The notes below the pieces were generated by a model. That model was not told where the DNA came from. It saw nothing but the letters and a program-made list of their open reading frames with translations, and made no database searches. The translations under genes and the position numbers were made by a program. From Ferrovibrio terrae (GTDB lineage Bacteria; Pseudomonadota; Alphaproteobacteria; Ferrovibrionales; Ferrovibrionaceae): a stretch of 64,000 nt of DNA. The number at the start of each line of letters is the position of its first letter. The stretch's first letter is position 1. The stretch spans positions 3,012,001 to 3,076,000 of the forward strand of contig NZ_CP041636.1 in assembly GCF_007197755.1 (NCBI RefSeq), written 5' to 3'. This document shows positions 37,438-46,378 of this stretch, piece by piece.

Positions 37438-37919
37438 ACCGCCGCCACCTCGGCCGAGAAGCAGCAGAAGGTGACGCTGCGCGGCTGTGGCGCGCGCGCC
37501 AGCCAGTTGTGCACCTCGCGGATCGCAATCGCCGTCGCCTGTTGGAGCGGATAGCCGTAGACGCCGGTCGAGATTGCCGGGAAGGCGATGCTTTGCAGGT
37601 CATGGTCGCGTGCCAGCGTCAGACTGTTGCGATAGCAGTCCGCCAGCAGCTCCGCTTCGCTGGCGTGGCCGCCGCGCCAGACCGGCCCCACCGTGTGGAT
37701 CACATGGCGGGCGGGCAGACGATAGCCTTTGGTGATACGCGCCTGGCCGGTGGGGCAGCCGCCGAGAGCACGGCATTCCGCCAGTAATTCCGGTCCGGCG
37801 GCGCGATGGATGGCGCCATCCACGCCGCCACCGCTCAGCAGGCTTTCATTCGCCGCGTTGACGATGGCGTCGAGACCTAAGCGGGTGATGTCATCGGTGA
37901 CGATACTGACGAGCTGCAT
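37407..37919 (-). CDS. macrodomain protein (YmdB-like ADP-ribosyl hydrolase)
   Basis: A 170-residue macrodomain that binds ADP-ribose and hydrolyses O-acetyl-ADP-ribose or mono-ADP-ribosyl groups. The ligand-binding motifs are [20 protein letters not shown] near residue 20, [22 protein letters not shown], and the second phosphate loop [12 protein letters not shown]. Length equals E. coli YmdB (about 177). The 3' end overlaps the chemoreceptor gene by 31 bases tail to tail. It is divergent from the YibQ-type gene. Confidence 0.93.
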   Translation of the reverse strand: MQLVSIVTDDITRLGLDAIVNAANESLLSGGGVDGAIHRAAGPELLAECRALGGCPTGQARITKGYRLPARHVIHTVGPVWRGGHASEAELLADCYRNSLTLARDHDLQSIAFPAISTGVYGYPLQQATAIAIREVHNWLARAPQPRSVTFCCFSAEVAAVYSAALASAA

Positions 37920-38055
37920 GACCGGAATTTAACATACCCGCAGGGCCTTCGGGGCAGCTGTTTTTACCCTTCGCTAACCATGCGAAACCGACAATGCCGC
38001 AACGCAAAAGCGAGTCGGTCTTGCCGCCTCTGCGGATATCCTTTAACCGGGTCAG

Positions 38056-39462
38056 ATGAGCGATCTTAAGCTGAAGCCGCGACGTCCTGCGACCGCCCAG
38101 TCCGCTGCCGGTGCCTATGGCGCCATGCAGTCGCGCGCCGTACCGGGTGCTCAGATCCCGCAAACCACCACCGTTGCTGCGGCCGCGCCGAAAAAGCAGC
38201 GCAGCTTCTTCGCCGTCAACTGGCCGCTGATGACGGCCGCCGCTGCCCTGCTGGGCGGTGGCGTCGTGATGGGCATGGCGGTAGGCAATGCGCCGCGTCC
38301 GCAGCCGACCGCCACCGTTGCGCTCGCCGCGCCGTCGCCTGCCGTGCCGGTCGTAGCGCCCGTGCAGCAGCAGGCTGCCAGGACTGGTGAAGCGCCCACC
38401 GCCTCTTCGCAGGGCTGGCGTCCGATTTCCGACCTGGCCAAGGTTGCGGCTGTCGCACCTGCGCCGCAGATCGAAACGTCTGCTCCGCTGCCGACCGTCG
38501 ATGTTGGGACGGTGCCGGTGAATGACGTGCCGGAAGGTCAGCCCGTCGCGGCAGTTGCCACCAGGTCCGAACCTGCCGCGAAAGCGGAACTGCCGAAGGC
38601 TGCCACGTCTGTTCCTGGGCCGATGCCTGCTGTGCCTGCGTCGCGCGGCACGGCCGCCAACAAGCCAGTGCTTGCCGCCGCGCCGATGGTGCCGCCGTCT
38701 TTCACGCGGCCTGCTGCTTCGGGTGAAACCAATGGCCATGCCTGGCGCGCCCGCGCCGTGCCGCCGCCGGCCAATGCCAGGCCGCCTTATGTGGCGCTGC
38801 TGATCGACGATGCCGGTCTCGACCGCAAGGGCACGCAGCGCGTCATCGCCATGCCGGGCCCGGTTACGCTGTCGTTCATGAGTTATGCCAACGAGCTCTC
38901 CGAGCAGAGCGCCGCTGCGCGCGCCGCCGGCCATGAAGTGATGCTGCATCTGCCGATGGAGCCGCTGGACGCCAAGCGCAACAATCCCGGTCCGAATGCG
39001 CTGTTCGTCAATCTGGATGCCGATGAACTGCAGCGCCGGCTCACCTGGCATCTGGATCGCTTCAGCGATTATGTCGGCGTGAACAACCATATGGGCAGCC
39101 GTTTCACCGCCGATGCCGCACGCATGGGGCAGGTGCTGGACGAGATCAACCGCCGCCAGGTCTTCTGGCTCGACAGCCTGTCCGGCCCGAACTCGGCCGG
39201 TCCCGCGCTCGCCCGCAAGCGTGGCGTGGATGCGGCCGAACGCGACATCTTCCTCGATGACGACCGTTCGCCCGGCATCGCGCATGAACTCGCCACCATG
39301 GAGCGCATGGCGCGCAGCCGGGGTGATGTGATCGCCATCGGCCATCCGCATGGCGCGACGCTGACGGCGCTCGAGAAGTGGATCGCGACGGCGCAGGAGC
39401 GTGGCTTCACGCTGGTGCCGGTCAGCACCGTGCTGCTGCGGCGCCAGCAGCAGGAGCGCTAG
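38056..39462 (+). CDS. divergent polysaccharide deacetylase family protein (YibQ-like)
   Basis: A 468-residue membrane-anchored periplasmic protein. A cytoplasmic N-terminus and one membrane helix (about 56-76) are followed by a Pro/Ala/Val-rich low-complexity segment (about 80-235). The catalytic-type domain (about 240-460) shows VALLIDDAGLDRKGTQRVI, LSFMSYANELSEQSAAARAAG, HEVMLHLPMEP, NNHMGSRFTAD and AIGHPHGATL. The DD and HxxxH-like residues correspond to metal-binding positions of NodB-type deacetylases. The activity of this subgroup has not been shown, as far as I know. Gene stands alone. Confidence 0.85.
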   Translation: MSDLKLKPRRPATAQSAAGAYGAMQSRAVPGAQIPQTTTVAAAAPKKQRSFFAVNWPLMTAAAALLGGGVVMGMAVGNAPRPQPTATVALAAPSPAVPVVAPVQQQAARTGEAPTASSQGWRPISDLAKVAAVAPAPQIETSAPLPTVDVGTVPVNDVPEGQPVAAVATRSEPAAKAELPKAATSVPGPMPAVPASRGTAANKPVLAAAPMVPPSFTRPAASGETNGHAWRARAVPPPANARPPYVALLIDDAGLDRKGTQRVIAMPGPVTLSFMSYANELSEQSAAARAAGHEVMLHLPMEPLDAKRNNPGPNALFVNLDADELQRRLTWHLDRFSDYVGVNNHMGSRFTADAARMGQVLDEINRRQVFWLDSLSGPNSAGPALARKRGVDAAERDIFLDDDRSPGIAHELATMERMARSRGDVIAIGHPHGATLTALEKWIATAQERGFTLVPVSTVLLRRQQQER

Positions 39463-39533
39463 GCACTCGCCCTCGCGTACTACAGTAATTGACTGTTTAT
39501 CCTCGTGACAATCCTCCGGACTTCTTGCAGTCT

Positions 39534-39555
39534 GTCTGTCGGCGCGGCGACAGAC
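39534..39555 (+). promoter_or_regulatory. perfect hairpin in the sorA leader
   Basis: GTCTGTCG/CGACAGAC arms of 8 bp around a GCGCGG loop, ending 25 bases before the sorA ATG and about 15 bases before its GGAGG ribosome site. No T-run follows, so it is not a standard terminator. Confidence 0.6.
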
Positions 39556-39580
39556 CGCGGCTCGGCAATGGAGGATCGCC

Positions 39581-40900
39581 ATGGGTATGCGCAGCAAGGA
39601 ACGCGGCCTTTTCGAACTGTATCGCGATGACCCGGAGCGCGCCGATGCGCTGGTCTTCAACCGGCGCGGTCTGCTGAAAGGCAGCGCACTGGCCGCAATG
39701 GGCGCAGCCGTGGGCGGCGCCATTCCATTCAGCGGCAATATGCCGAGCGGCTATGTTCCCGCCGCGCTCGCCCAGGGCGCACCTGCGGGGGCCGCACCGA
39801 AGGTGCTGAAAATGGATGGCAAGGCCGATCTGGTCATCCTCGGCGACAAGCCGCTTGTGGCGGAGACGCCGGAGCATCTGCTCAACGACGACGTCACGCC
39901 GAACGACAAGATATTCATCCGCAACAACGGCGTCGCGCCGGACCCGGTCAGCAGTCCCGACAGCTGGGAATTCACCGTCGACGGCGAAGTGAACAACGCG
40001 CTTAAGCTGACGCTGGGCGAGATGAAGAAGAAGTTCCAGCCGGTCACTCTTGCGCTGCAGATGGAATGCGGCGGCAATGGCCGCAGCGCTTTCGAGCCCA
40101 AGGCGAGCGGCAATCAGTGGACCAATGGCGCCATCTCGAATGCACGCTGGACCGGCATCCGGCTGAAGGATGTGCTGCAGGCTGCGGGGCTGAAGCCCGG
40201 CGCGGTCTATACCGGGCATTACGGCAGCGACACGCATCTCTCGGGCGATGCCACCAAGCCGGCGATCAGCCGCGGCGTGCCGATTGCCAAGGCGATGGAG
40301 GAGCACACCATCATCGCCTATGCGGTGAATGGCGGGCCGATCCCCCAGATCAACGGTGCTCCGCTGCGGCTGATCGTGCCGGGCTGGCCGGGCTCGACGT
40401 CGCAGAAATGGGTCAATCGAATCTGGATCCGCGACCGCGAACATGACGGGCAGGGTATGGGCGGCACCAGCTATCGCGTGCCGATCAAGCCGATGGTGCC
40501 GGGCGACAAGGCCGATCCGAAAAACTTCCGCATCCTGGAATCGATGCCGGTGCGCTCGATCATCACCAACATTGCCAACGGCACCGAGCTGAAGGCCGGT
40601 ACGCGGCAGGTCGGCCTGCGCGGCCATGCCTGGGCCGGCGATCATTCGGTGAGGGACGTGCATGTCTCGGCCGATTTCGGCCAGACTTGGACCACGGCGA
40701 AAGTCGGCAAGGCGGCCAACAAATACGCATGGCAGACCTGGACTGCCGATCTCAAACTGCCGGATGCCGGTTATTACGAACTCTGGGTCAAGGCGACCGA
40801 CAGCAACGGCCGTAGCCAGGGGCATGCACCTGGCCACTGGAATCCGCAGGGCTATAACGGCAATGCGATGCATCGCGTCGCCGTGCTGGTGCCGGCCTGA
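39581..40900 (+). CDS. sorA: sulfite dehydrogenase molybdenum subunit (SorA/SoxC family)
   Basis: A 439-residue periplasmic molybdoenzyme that oxidises sulfite to sulfate and passes electrons to a c-type cytochrome. A Tat signal (NRRGLLKGSALAA at 27-39) precedes the sulfite-oxidase fold. Cys163 in MECGGNGRS is the predicted Mo ligand. WTGIRLKDVLQAAGL and IPQINGAPLRLIVPGWPGSTS are typical, and a C-terminal dimerisation domain follows. A single-haem cytochrome gene lies 16 bases downstream, which fits SorAB better than SoxCD, whose SoxD is a larger dihaem protein. A GGAGG ribosome site precedes the ATG. Confidence 0.88.
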   Translation: MGMRSKERGLFELYRDDPERADALVFNRRGLLKGSALAAMGAAVGGAIPFSGNMPSGYVPAALAQGAPAGAAPKVLKMDGKADLVILGDKPLVAETPEHLLNDDVTPNDKIFIRNNGVAPDPVSSPDSWEFTVDGEVNNALKLTLGEMKKKFQPVTLALQMECGGNGRSAFEPKASGNQWTNGAISNARWTGIRLKDVLQAAGLKPGAVYTGHYGSDTHLSGDATKPAISRGVPIAKAMEEHTIIAYAVNGGPIPQINGAPLRLIVPGWPGSTSQKWVNRIWIRDREHDGQGMGGTSYRVPIKPMVPGDKADPKNFRILESMPVRSIITNIANGTELKAGTRQVGLRGHAWAGDHSVRDVHVSADFGQTWTTAKVGKAANKYAWQTWTADLKLPDAGYYELWVKATDSNGRSQGHAPGHWNPQGYNGNAMHRVAVLVPA

Positions 40901-40916
40901 TCGCGACGGAGAATGG

Positions 40917-41270
40917 ATGTCGATGAAGTTCGTTTACGCCGCCGTTGCGGCTGCGGCGCTGCTGGCCTTTGCGGCCGGCAGCGTCGCGCAGGATGAGCGT
41001 GAGCCCGAGGAACCGACAGTGTTTCCCGAGGGCGAATACCGCGATGAAGCTTTCTATCTCTGCACAGCCTGCCATGGTTCGGACCTTGTCCGCGCGCAGG
41101 GACATACCCGGGAGCGCTGGGCCGAGGTGCTGAAGATCATGGTGGATCGGCACAACATGGCCGAGTTGGAAGGCGAGGACCTCGACAAGACGCTGGACTA
41201 CCTCGCCAAGGCCTTTCCTCCGAAGGGGCGCGTTTACAGCAATCCCTTCCTGAACCGCAGACAGCAGTAG
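40917..41270 (+). CDS. sorB: monohaem cytochrome c, SorB-like partner
   Basis: A 117-residue secreted cytochrome with a signal peptide (YAAVAAAALLAFAAGSVAQ) and one haem-binding CTACH. The distal part KIMVDRHNMAELEGEDLD supplies a candidate Met axial ligand. Position 16 bases after sorA and the single haem match SorB, the electron acceptor of SorA. The start ATG SMK at 40917 has GGAG upstream. The gene ends seven bases before the convergent methyltransferase gene. Confidence 0.83.
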   Translation: MSMKFVYAAVAAAALLAFAAGSVAQDEREPEEPTVFPEGEYRDEAFYLCTACHGSDLVRAQGHTRERWAEVLKIMVDRHNMAELEGEDLDKTLDYLAKAFPPKGRVYSNPFLNRRQQ

Positions 41271-41277
41271 ATAAGCC

Positions 41278-42168
41278 TCAGCGGCGCGTGAAGCGGTAGG
41301 CGCGGGCCGGCATCAGGCGGCCGGCCTCGACGCGGATGGTGCCTTCGATGCGGTCGGCGAAATCGAACAGACCATCCGCGCAGGCCTGCAGATAGTCATC
41401 CGCATGCTGGTAGCGCCCGCTTGGCGCCAGCGTGAAGCTCTGCTCGCCGGTTTCCACCGTGAACAGGAAGCTGCCGCCCGGCTTCAGGTGCCCGGCGACC
41501 AGGCGGAACAGTTCGGCCACATCGCCGATATAGATCAGCGTATCGGCCGCGATCATCATGTCGCGGCTGCCAGCCGGCAAACCACGCAGCACGGCATGGA
41601 CCTCGCCATGATGCAGATCAGCGTAGATGCCGCGCCGCCGGGCCTGCTCCAGCATGCCGGTCGAGAGATCGACGCCATCCAGCCGCGCGGCATAGGAGAG
41701 GAAAGGCAGGCCGCTCAGGCCGGTGCCGCAACCAAGATCGAGGATGCTGTGGCTGCCATCGGCGACCCAGCCGGCGCGGATGGCCAGACGGTGCAGCATG
41801 GCCGGGCCCTGATAGCCGAGCCGGGCCAGATGCATGTCGAAACCCTCGGCATAGGTATTGAACAGCCACGACACATAGGTTTCTGGTGCGCGGGCTGAGG
41901 TATGGCCACTGAGGGAGTCGAGCAGGTGGGTCACCACGCCGCTCTGCGGCGAGAGTTGCTGGGCGCGGTGCAAGCTTTCCAGTGCATCCTGCGGACGCTT
42001 GAGATCGATCTGGCTCAGCGCCAGGCCAAGCCAGGACAGCGACCGGCCGGGATCAAGCGCCACGGCCCGGGCGAAATCCGCCGCCGCTTCGGCATGAAGG
42101 CCGGCGTCGCGGGCGTGAATGCCGTGTTGCTCAAAGCGGATGGCATCGAAGGTACGCTCGTGTTTCAT
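41278..42168 (-). CDS. TPR-containing SAM-dependent methyltransferase
   Basis: A 296-residue protein. Residues about 10-80 form two tetratricopeptide-like helices pairs (AAADFARAVALDPGRSLSWL, DALESLHRAQQLSPQSG). The C-terminal class I methyltransferase has motif I ILDLGCGTGLSGLPFL, the acidic strand DGVDLSTGMLEQAR and AADTLIYIGD. Similar TPR-methyltransferases are common in Rhodospirillales and Rhizobiales, with unknown substrates. Monocistronic. Confidence 0.85.
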   Translation of the reverse strand: MKHERTFDAIRFEQHGIHARDAGLHAEAAADFARAVALDPGRSLSWLGLALSQIDLKRPQDALESLHRAQQLSPQSGVVTHLLDSLSGHTSARAPETYVSWLFNTYAEGFDMHLARLGYQGPAMLHRLAIRAGWVADGSHSILDLGCGTGLSGLPFLSYAARLDGVDLSTGMLEQARRRGIYADLHHGEVHAVLRGLPAGSRDMMIAADTLIYIGDVAELFRLVAGHLKPGGSFLFTVETGEQSFTLAPSGRYQHADDYLQACADGLFDFADRIEGTIRVEAGRLMPARAYRFTRR

Positions 42169-42275
42169 ACCCGGAGGCTATAAAGCCCGCCGCATACAGA
42201 CCATCCGGAAAATTTCAGTTTTTTTGCTGCGCGGTTTACCGCCCGGTAACCATGAAAGCGCGGAGGACGGGTGGT

Positions 42276-42995
42276 TTAGTCCTTGTCGCCCGTGGCGCGC
42301 TTCAGCCGTGCGGCATCGTAATTCTCGCCGACCGACATGGCGCAGATGCGCGAGAGATGCACCAGCGACAGGCCGCTTTCCGCCTGCCAGGCGTTGAATT
42401 GTGCCTGCGCCTTTTTCAGGTCGCCCTTCGACGTGCCTTTTTCGGTGAGATCGACGCCGGCATCGCGCAGGCACAGGATCACGTCGCGCGACAGGATGAA
42501 GCTGTCCTTGCCGAGGAAGCGGATCAGATACTGGCCGCTGTTGCCGCCCAGCCGCGCGCCGCGTTTGGCCAGCAGGTCCAGCAGGCCGATCTGGTCGGTG
42601 CCGGGCCATGCCGCCAGCATCTTGCCAAAGCTGCCATGCTCGGCGGCGATGTCGAGAACGAACTGGGCGTTGTCGCGCACGCTGCGGATTTTCTGTGGGT
42701 TGCGCACGATCCGTTTATCGGAGGCCAGTTTCTCCCAGAACTCGTCGGGCTTATGCACCAGCTTGCGCGGTTCGAAGCCGAGGAAGGCAGCCTCAAACCC
42801 GTCCCATTTATTCTCGATCACGCTCCAGACGAAGCCGGCGGAAAACACCCGCCTGGCCATTTCGGCCAGAACGCGGTCGTCCTTCAGTTTCGCCAGCGCC
42901 TTCTGGTCGGGCACCTTGGGCAGCAGTTTCTTCAGCGTAGCGGCGCCTTTGCGTTTCTCGGCGCGGGCACGGATGGATTTGAAGGATGTCGGCAT
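42276..42995 (-). CDS. DNA-3-methyladenine glycosylase I (Tag)-like protein
   Basis: A 239-residue protein related to the Tag branch of helix-hairpin-helix glycosylases. The pattern MARRVFSAGFVWSVIENKWDGFEAAFLGFEP, followed by VRNPQKIRSVRDNAQFVLDI, corresponds to the Tag signature 'FQAGLSWxxVLxKRxxFRxAFxxFDP...NxxKIxAxxxNA'. It is longer than E. coli Tag (187 residues) with a divergent C-terminal extension. Zinc ligands of Tag are not obvious, so altered substrate range is possible. A basic N-terminus may aid DNA binding. Confidence 0.75.
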   Translation of the reverse strand: MPTSFKSIRARAEKRKGAATLKKLLPKVPDQKALAKLKDDRVLAEMARRVFSAGFVWSVIENKWDGFEAAFLGFEPRKLVHKPDEFWEKLASDKRIVRNPQKIRSVRDNAQFVLDIAAEHGSFGKMLAAWPGTDQIGLLDLLAKRGARLGGNSGQYLIRFLGKDSFILSRDVILCLRDAGVDLTEKGTSKGDLKKAQAQFNAWQAESGLSLVHLSRICAMSVGENYDAARLKRATGDKD

Positions 42996-43047
42996 GGTTG
43001 AAGGTCGATTGTCAGCGGGTTGTGATGCAGGCGGATAAATTATTCTG

Positions 43048-44838
43048 TTGGCGCAGCCTGTTATTCGCGACCATACTTTGCGCCTGACGCACTGTCACCA
43101 GTCATCGGATAGCTCAAGCTTGCCCGCCGAACTGATATCGAAAACTGCACGCGCCGACCGGGCTTTCCTGTCGCCGCGCCGGCTGGTCATTCTGCTGGTG
43201 GCTGCGGTGCTGGCGGTGGCCTGGACTGTCACCGCGGTATGGGTGACCGACGACCGCAAGCGTATTTACCGGACCGCCTCGGCCGAACTGATCGGCGCGA
43301 TACCGGTTCTGAAGACCCATGCCCGTCGCAGCTTCGATACGGCGCACACGATCCTGATCGCCCTGGACGAATCCCTGCAGACCAGCGGCTGGGCCGTCGA
43401 TCTTTCGTATCTCGGCGGGCTGGCGCTGCGGATGCAGAGCAGCGATGACGACCCGATCGGCATCGCCGTGATCGACGCAACCGACCATCTGATGCGGATC
43501 GAGCGCAGCGGGCCGGAGGTGTATGTCGGCGATCGCGATTATATGATCGCCATGCGCAATGCCAAATCCGGCCAGATGTATATCGGCGAACCACTGGCCA
43601 GCCGTGTCACTGGTCGCCCGGTGATTCCCCTGGTCATGAAGCCGCAGCCAAATATATCGGGTGTTGCCATGTTGCTGGCTGCCATTCCGGTGGCCAGTTT
43701 TGATGAAGCTTACCGCGACCTGCTGGTATCTGCGCCGTCCGCCATCGGCCTGATACGGGATGACGGCGTGGTGCTGCATCTGACGCCGGATCCACGCGAA
43801 CGGATCGGCAGGTATTTGCCGGGCTTCGACCTTGCGTCACTGAAGGGCGAGCATCCGCCGATGACGGTATTCGACCGCGACCGTATCGGCGAACTCAAGA
43901 TGCCGATCAAGGTCAGTTATGCGACGGTCGATCCCTATCCCCTGATCGTCGGTGGTGCCCTGCGGGCCGAAGCCCTTCAGGCTGCCTGGCTGCGGCAGGC
44001 CTGGCCCAAGGTCGCCGGCGTTTTTATCGGCAGCATCGTCGTGATCCTGCTGACCGGCTGGCTGCTGGTGCTGATGGCGCGCCGCGATGCGGCGATGCGA
44101 AAAGTGACCCAAGCGCTGATGGAACTCGAGGCGGCCAACCGCGCCAAGCGCGACTTCATGGCGCGCATGAGCCACGAACTCCGCACGCCGCTGAATGCGA
44201 TCCTTGGTTTTTCCGAACTGATCGCCGGCGCCGTACTCGGCCCGGTCTCGAAGACTTATCAGGATTACGGCCGCGATATCCATCGCAGCGGCGCGCATCT
44301 GCTCGACATGATCAACCAGGTGCTCGATATCACGCGGATCGAGAGCGGCAGCCTGCATCCCAGGCTCGAGTCGGTGGAGATCGATACGGTTGCCGCTGAG
44401 GTCGCGATGATCCTGCGCCCGCTGGCCGAGGGCCGTCAGGTCAAGATGACGTTCGAATTCGAGGCCGATGCACGCAGGCTGCTGGCCGATCCGATGATGC
44501 TGCGACAGATGCTGCTCAACCTGGTCTCCAACGCCGTCAAGTTCAGCCCTTCGGGCAGCGCGGTCACTGTGGAGTCAAGCACGGACGAGACTGGCGTGCA
44601 GGTGAAAGTGTCGGATCATGGTCCCGGGATCGACAAGGACAAGCTGAAGCATGTCTTCGAGCCCTTCGGCAGCGGCCAGTCGCTGCTGGCGCAGCAGGCG
44701 GCAGGCATCGGCCTCGGTCTGCCGATTGCGAAAAAGCTGGTCGAGTTGCATGGCGGCCGGCTGACCATCACCACAAGCCGGCAGAAGGGCACCGTCGTGA
44801 CACTGGTCTTCCCGGCGGAGTGCCGGATCGCGGCGTAA
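43048..44838 (+). CDS. sensor histidine kinase with extracytoplasmic Cache-like domain
   Basis: A membrane-bound kinase of up to 596 residues. Membrane helices lie at about 45-67 and 325-347 around a periplasmic double-Cache/PDC-like domain (GDRDYMIAMRNAKSGQMYIG). The transmitter has the H-box MSHELRTPLNAILGF, N-box LNLVSNAVKFSPSG and G-boxes DHGPGID and GIGLGLPIAKKLVELHGG. No ATG exists in the first 100 codons; I give the longest TTG start, with later TTG codons at 43078 and 43123 possible. No response regulator gene is adjacent. It ends two bases before the convergent trpE stop. Confidence 0.85.
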   Translation: MAQPVIRDHTLRLTHCHQSSDSSSLPAELISKTARADRAFLSPRRLVILLVAAVLAVAWTVTAVWVTDDRKRIYRTASAELIGAIPVLKTHARRSFDTAHTILIALDESLQTSGWAVDLSYLGGLALRMQSSDDDPIGIAVIDATDHLMRIERSGPEVYVGDRDYMIAMRNAKSGQMYIGEPLASRVTGRPVIPLVMKPQPNISGVAMLLAAIPVASFDEAYRDLLVSAPSAIGLIRDDGVVLHLTPDPRERIGRYLPGFDLASLKGEHPPMTVFDRDRIGELKMPIKVSYATVDPYPLIVGGALRAEALQAAWLRQAWPKVAGVFIGSIVVILLTGWLLVLMARRDAAMRKVTQALMELEAANRAKRDFMARMSHELRTPLNAILGFSELIAGAVLGPVSKTYQDYGRDIHRSGAHLLDMINQVLDITRIESGSLHPRLESVEIDTVAAEVAMILRPLAEGRQVKMTFEFEADARRLLADPMMLRQMLLNLVSNAVKFSPSGSAVTVESSTDETGVQVKVSDHGPGIDKDKLKHVFEPFGSGQSLLAQQAAGIGLGLPIAKKLVELHGGRLTITTSRQKGTVVTLVFPAECRIAA

Positions 44839-44840
44839 AC

Positions 44841-46361
44841 CTACTGCCCGCGACCGGACTGCGCGGCGAAGCGTTCGGCCTCTTCGGCGGCGCGGATCAG
44901 CGCCTTGGCCTTGTTCACGCATTCGACATGCTCTGACATCGGGTCGCTGTCGGCGACGATGCCGGCGCCGGCCTGCACATACATGGTGCCGTCCTTCACC
45001 AGCGCGGTGCGCAGTGTGATGCAGGTATCCATCGTACCGTTGGCCGAGAAATAGCCGACGCCGCCGGCATAGAAGCTGCGGCGCACGGATTCCAGTTCGT
45101 CGATGATTTCCATTGCGCGCACTTTCGGCGCACCCGACACCGTGCCGGCGGGGAAGCCGGCAAACAGTGCATCCAGCGCGTCGAATTCCGGGCGGATCCT
45201 GCCCTCGACATTGGAGACGATGTGCATCACGTGGCTGTATCGCTCGACCTGGTTGCGCTCGGTCACCTTCACGGTGCCGATCTGCGCCACGCGGCCCACA
45301 TCGTTGCGGCCGAGATCGAGCAGCATCAGGTGCTCGGCCAGTTCCTTCGGATCGCTCAGCAGGTCGTCGGCCAGCGCCTGGTCCTCCGCCGGCGTCGCGC
45401 CGCGCTTGCGCGTGCCGGCAATTGGCCGGACGGTAACGACCTCATCGCGCAGGCGCACGAGAATCTCGGGGCTTGAGCCCACGAGGCACGGCCCGCCGAG
45501 GTTGAGATAGAACATGAAGGGCGAGGGGTTGGTCCGCCGCAAGGCGCGATAGAGCGCGAACGGCGGCAGACGGAACGGCAGGCTGAAACGCTGACCGACC
45601 ACGACCTGGAAGATATCGCCGGCGGCGATGTATTCCTTCGCCTTGCGCACCATCGCCATGTAGTCGTCGGGTGACATGTTCGACTGCGGCTCGGGCAGGG
45701 CGTCGAGATCGGCGATCTGGTCGCGCACTGCGCCCAGCGGGCGATCAAGGTCAGCGACAATGTCGGAGAGCCGCTCGCTCGCCATCGCGTAAGCCGCGCG
45801 GGCATCCATGCCGCTCTGGGGGCGCACCGGCGTCACCACCGTGATGATGTCGAGCACGGAATCGAAGATCGCCATGACCGTGGGCCGCATCAGCAGGCCG
45901 TCGGGCAGGCCGAGCGTGTCGGGGTTGCTATCCGGCACCCTGGGTTCGATCAGCCGCACCATGTCGTAGCCCATGAAGCCGACAATGCCGGCCGCCATCG
46001 GCGGCAGATGCGCGGGCAGGTCGATATGGCTTTCGGCCAGCAGCTTGCGCAAGCTTTCCAGCGTCGGTTCCGGGCAGGGCTCGAAGGTCGTCTGGTCGAA
46101 GCGTGCCTTGCGGTTGATCTCGGCCTTCTGGCCGAGGCTGCGCCACAGCAGGTCCGGCTTGAGTCCGATGATCGAATAGCGGCCGCGCACGGCGCCGCCC
46201 TCGATCGATTCCAGCAGACACGACCACGGCCGCGTATCGGCCAGCTTCAGGAAGGCCGAGACCGGCGTTTCCAGATCGGCCACCAGCTGCGTCGAGAGCA
46301 CCTGGGCTTCGCCCGCCATGTATCGCTGGGCGAAGCTGGCATAGTCGGGCGTGATCTTCAT
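44841..46361 (-). CDS. trpE: anthranilate synthase component I
   Basis: A 506-residue chorismate-utilising enzyme producing anthranilate with TrpG. The tryptophan-feedback motif LLESIEGG is present near residue 50, and the catalytic half shows GDIFQVVVGQRF, PSPFMFYLNLGG, AGTRKRGATPAEDQ and GTVSGAPKVRAMEIIDELE. It starts 17 bases after the ppiD stop, the order found in many alphaproteobacteria, but trpG and trpD do not follow; the next gene is a convergent kinase. No trp leader peptide or attenuator is visible before it. Confidence 0.96.
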   Translation of the reverse strand: MKITPDYASFAQRYMAGEAQVLSTQLVADLETPVSAFLKLADTRPWSCLLESIEGGAVRGRYSIIGLKPDLLWRSLGQKAEINRKARFDQTTFEPCPEPTLESLRKLLAESHIDLPAHLPPMAAGIVGFMGYDMVRLIEPRVPDSNPDTLGLPDGLLMRPTVMAIFDSVLDIITVVTPVRPQSGMDARAAYAMASERLSDIVADLDRPLGAVRDQIADLDALPEPQSNMSPDDYMAMVRKAKEYIAAGDIFQVVVGQRFSLPFRLPPFALYRALRRTNPSPFMFYLNLGGPCLVGSSPEILVRLRDEVVTVRPIAGTRKRGATPAEDQALADDLLSDPKELAEHLMLLDLGRNDVGRVAQIGTVKVTERNQVERYSHVMHIVSNVEGRIRPEFDALDALFAGFPAGTVSGAPKVRAMEIIDELESVRRSFYAGGVGYFSANGTMDTCITLRTALVKDGTMYVQAGAGIVADSDPMSEHVECVNKAKALIRAAEEAERFAAQSGRGQ

Positions 46362-46378
46362 GATGTGATCAACGGCCT

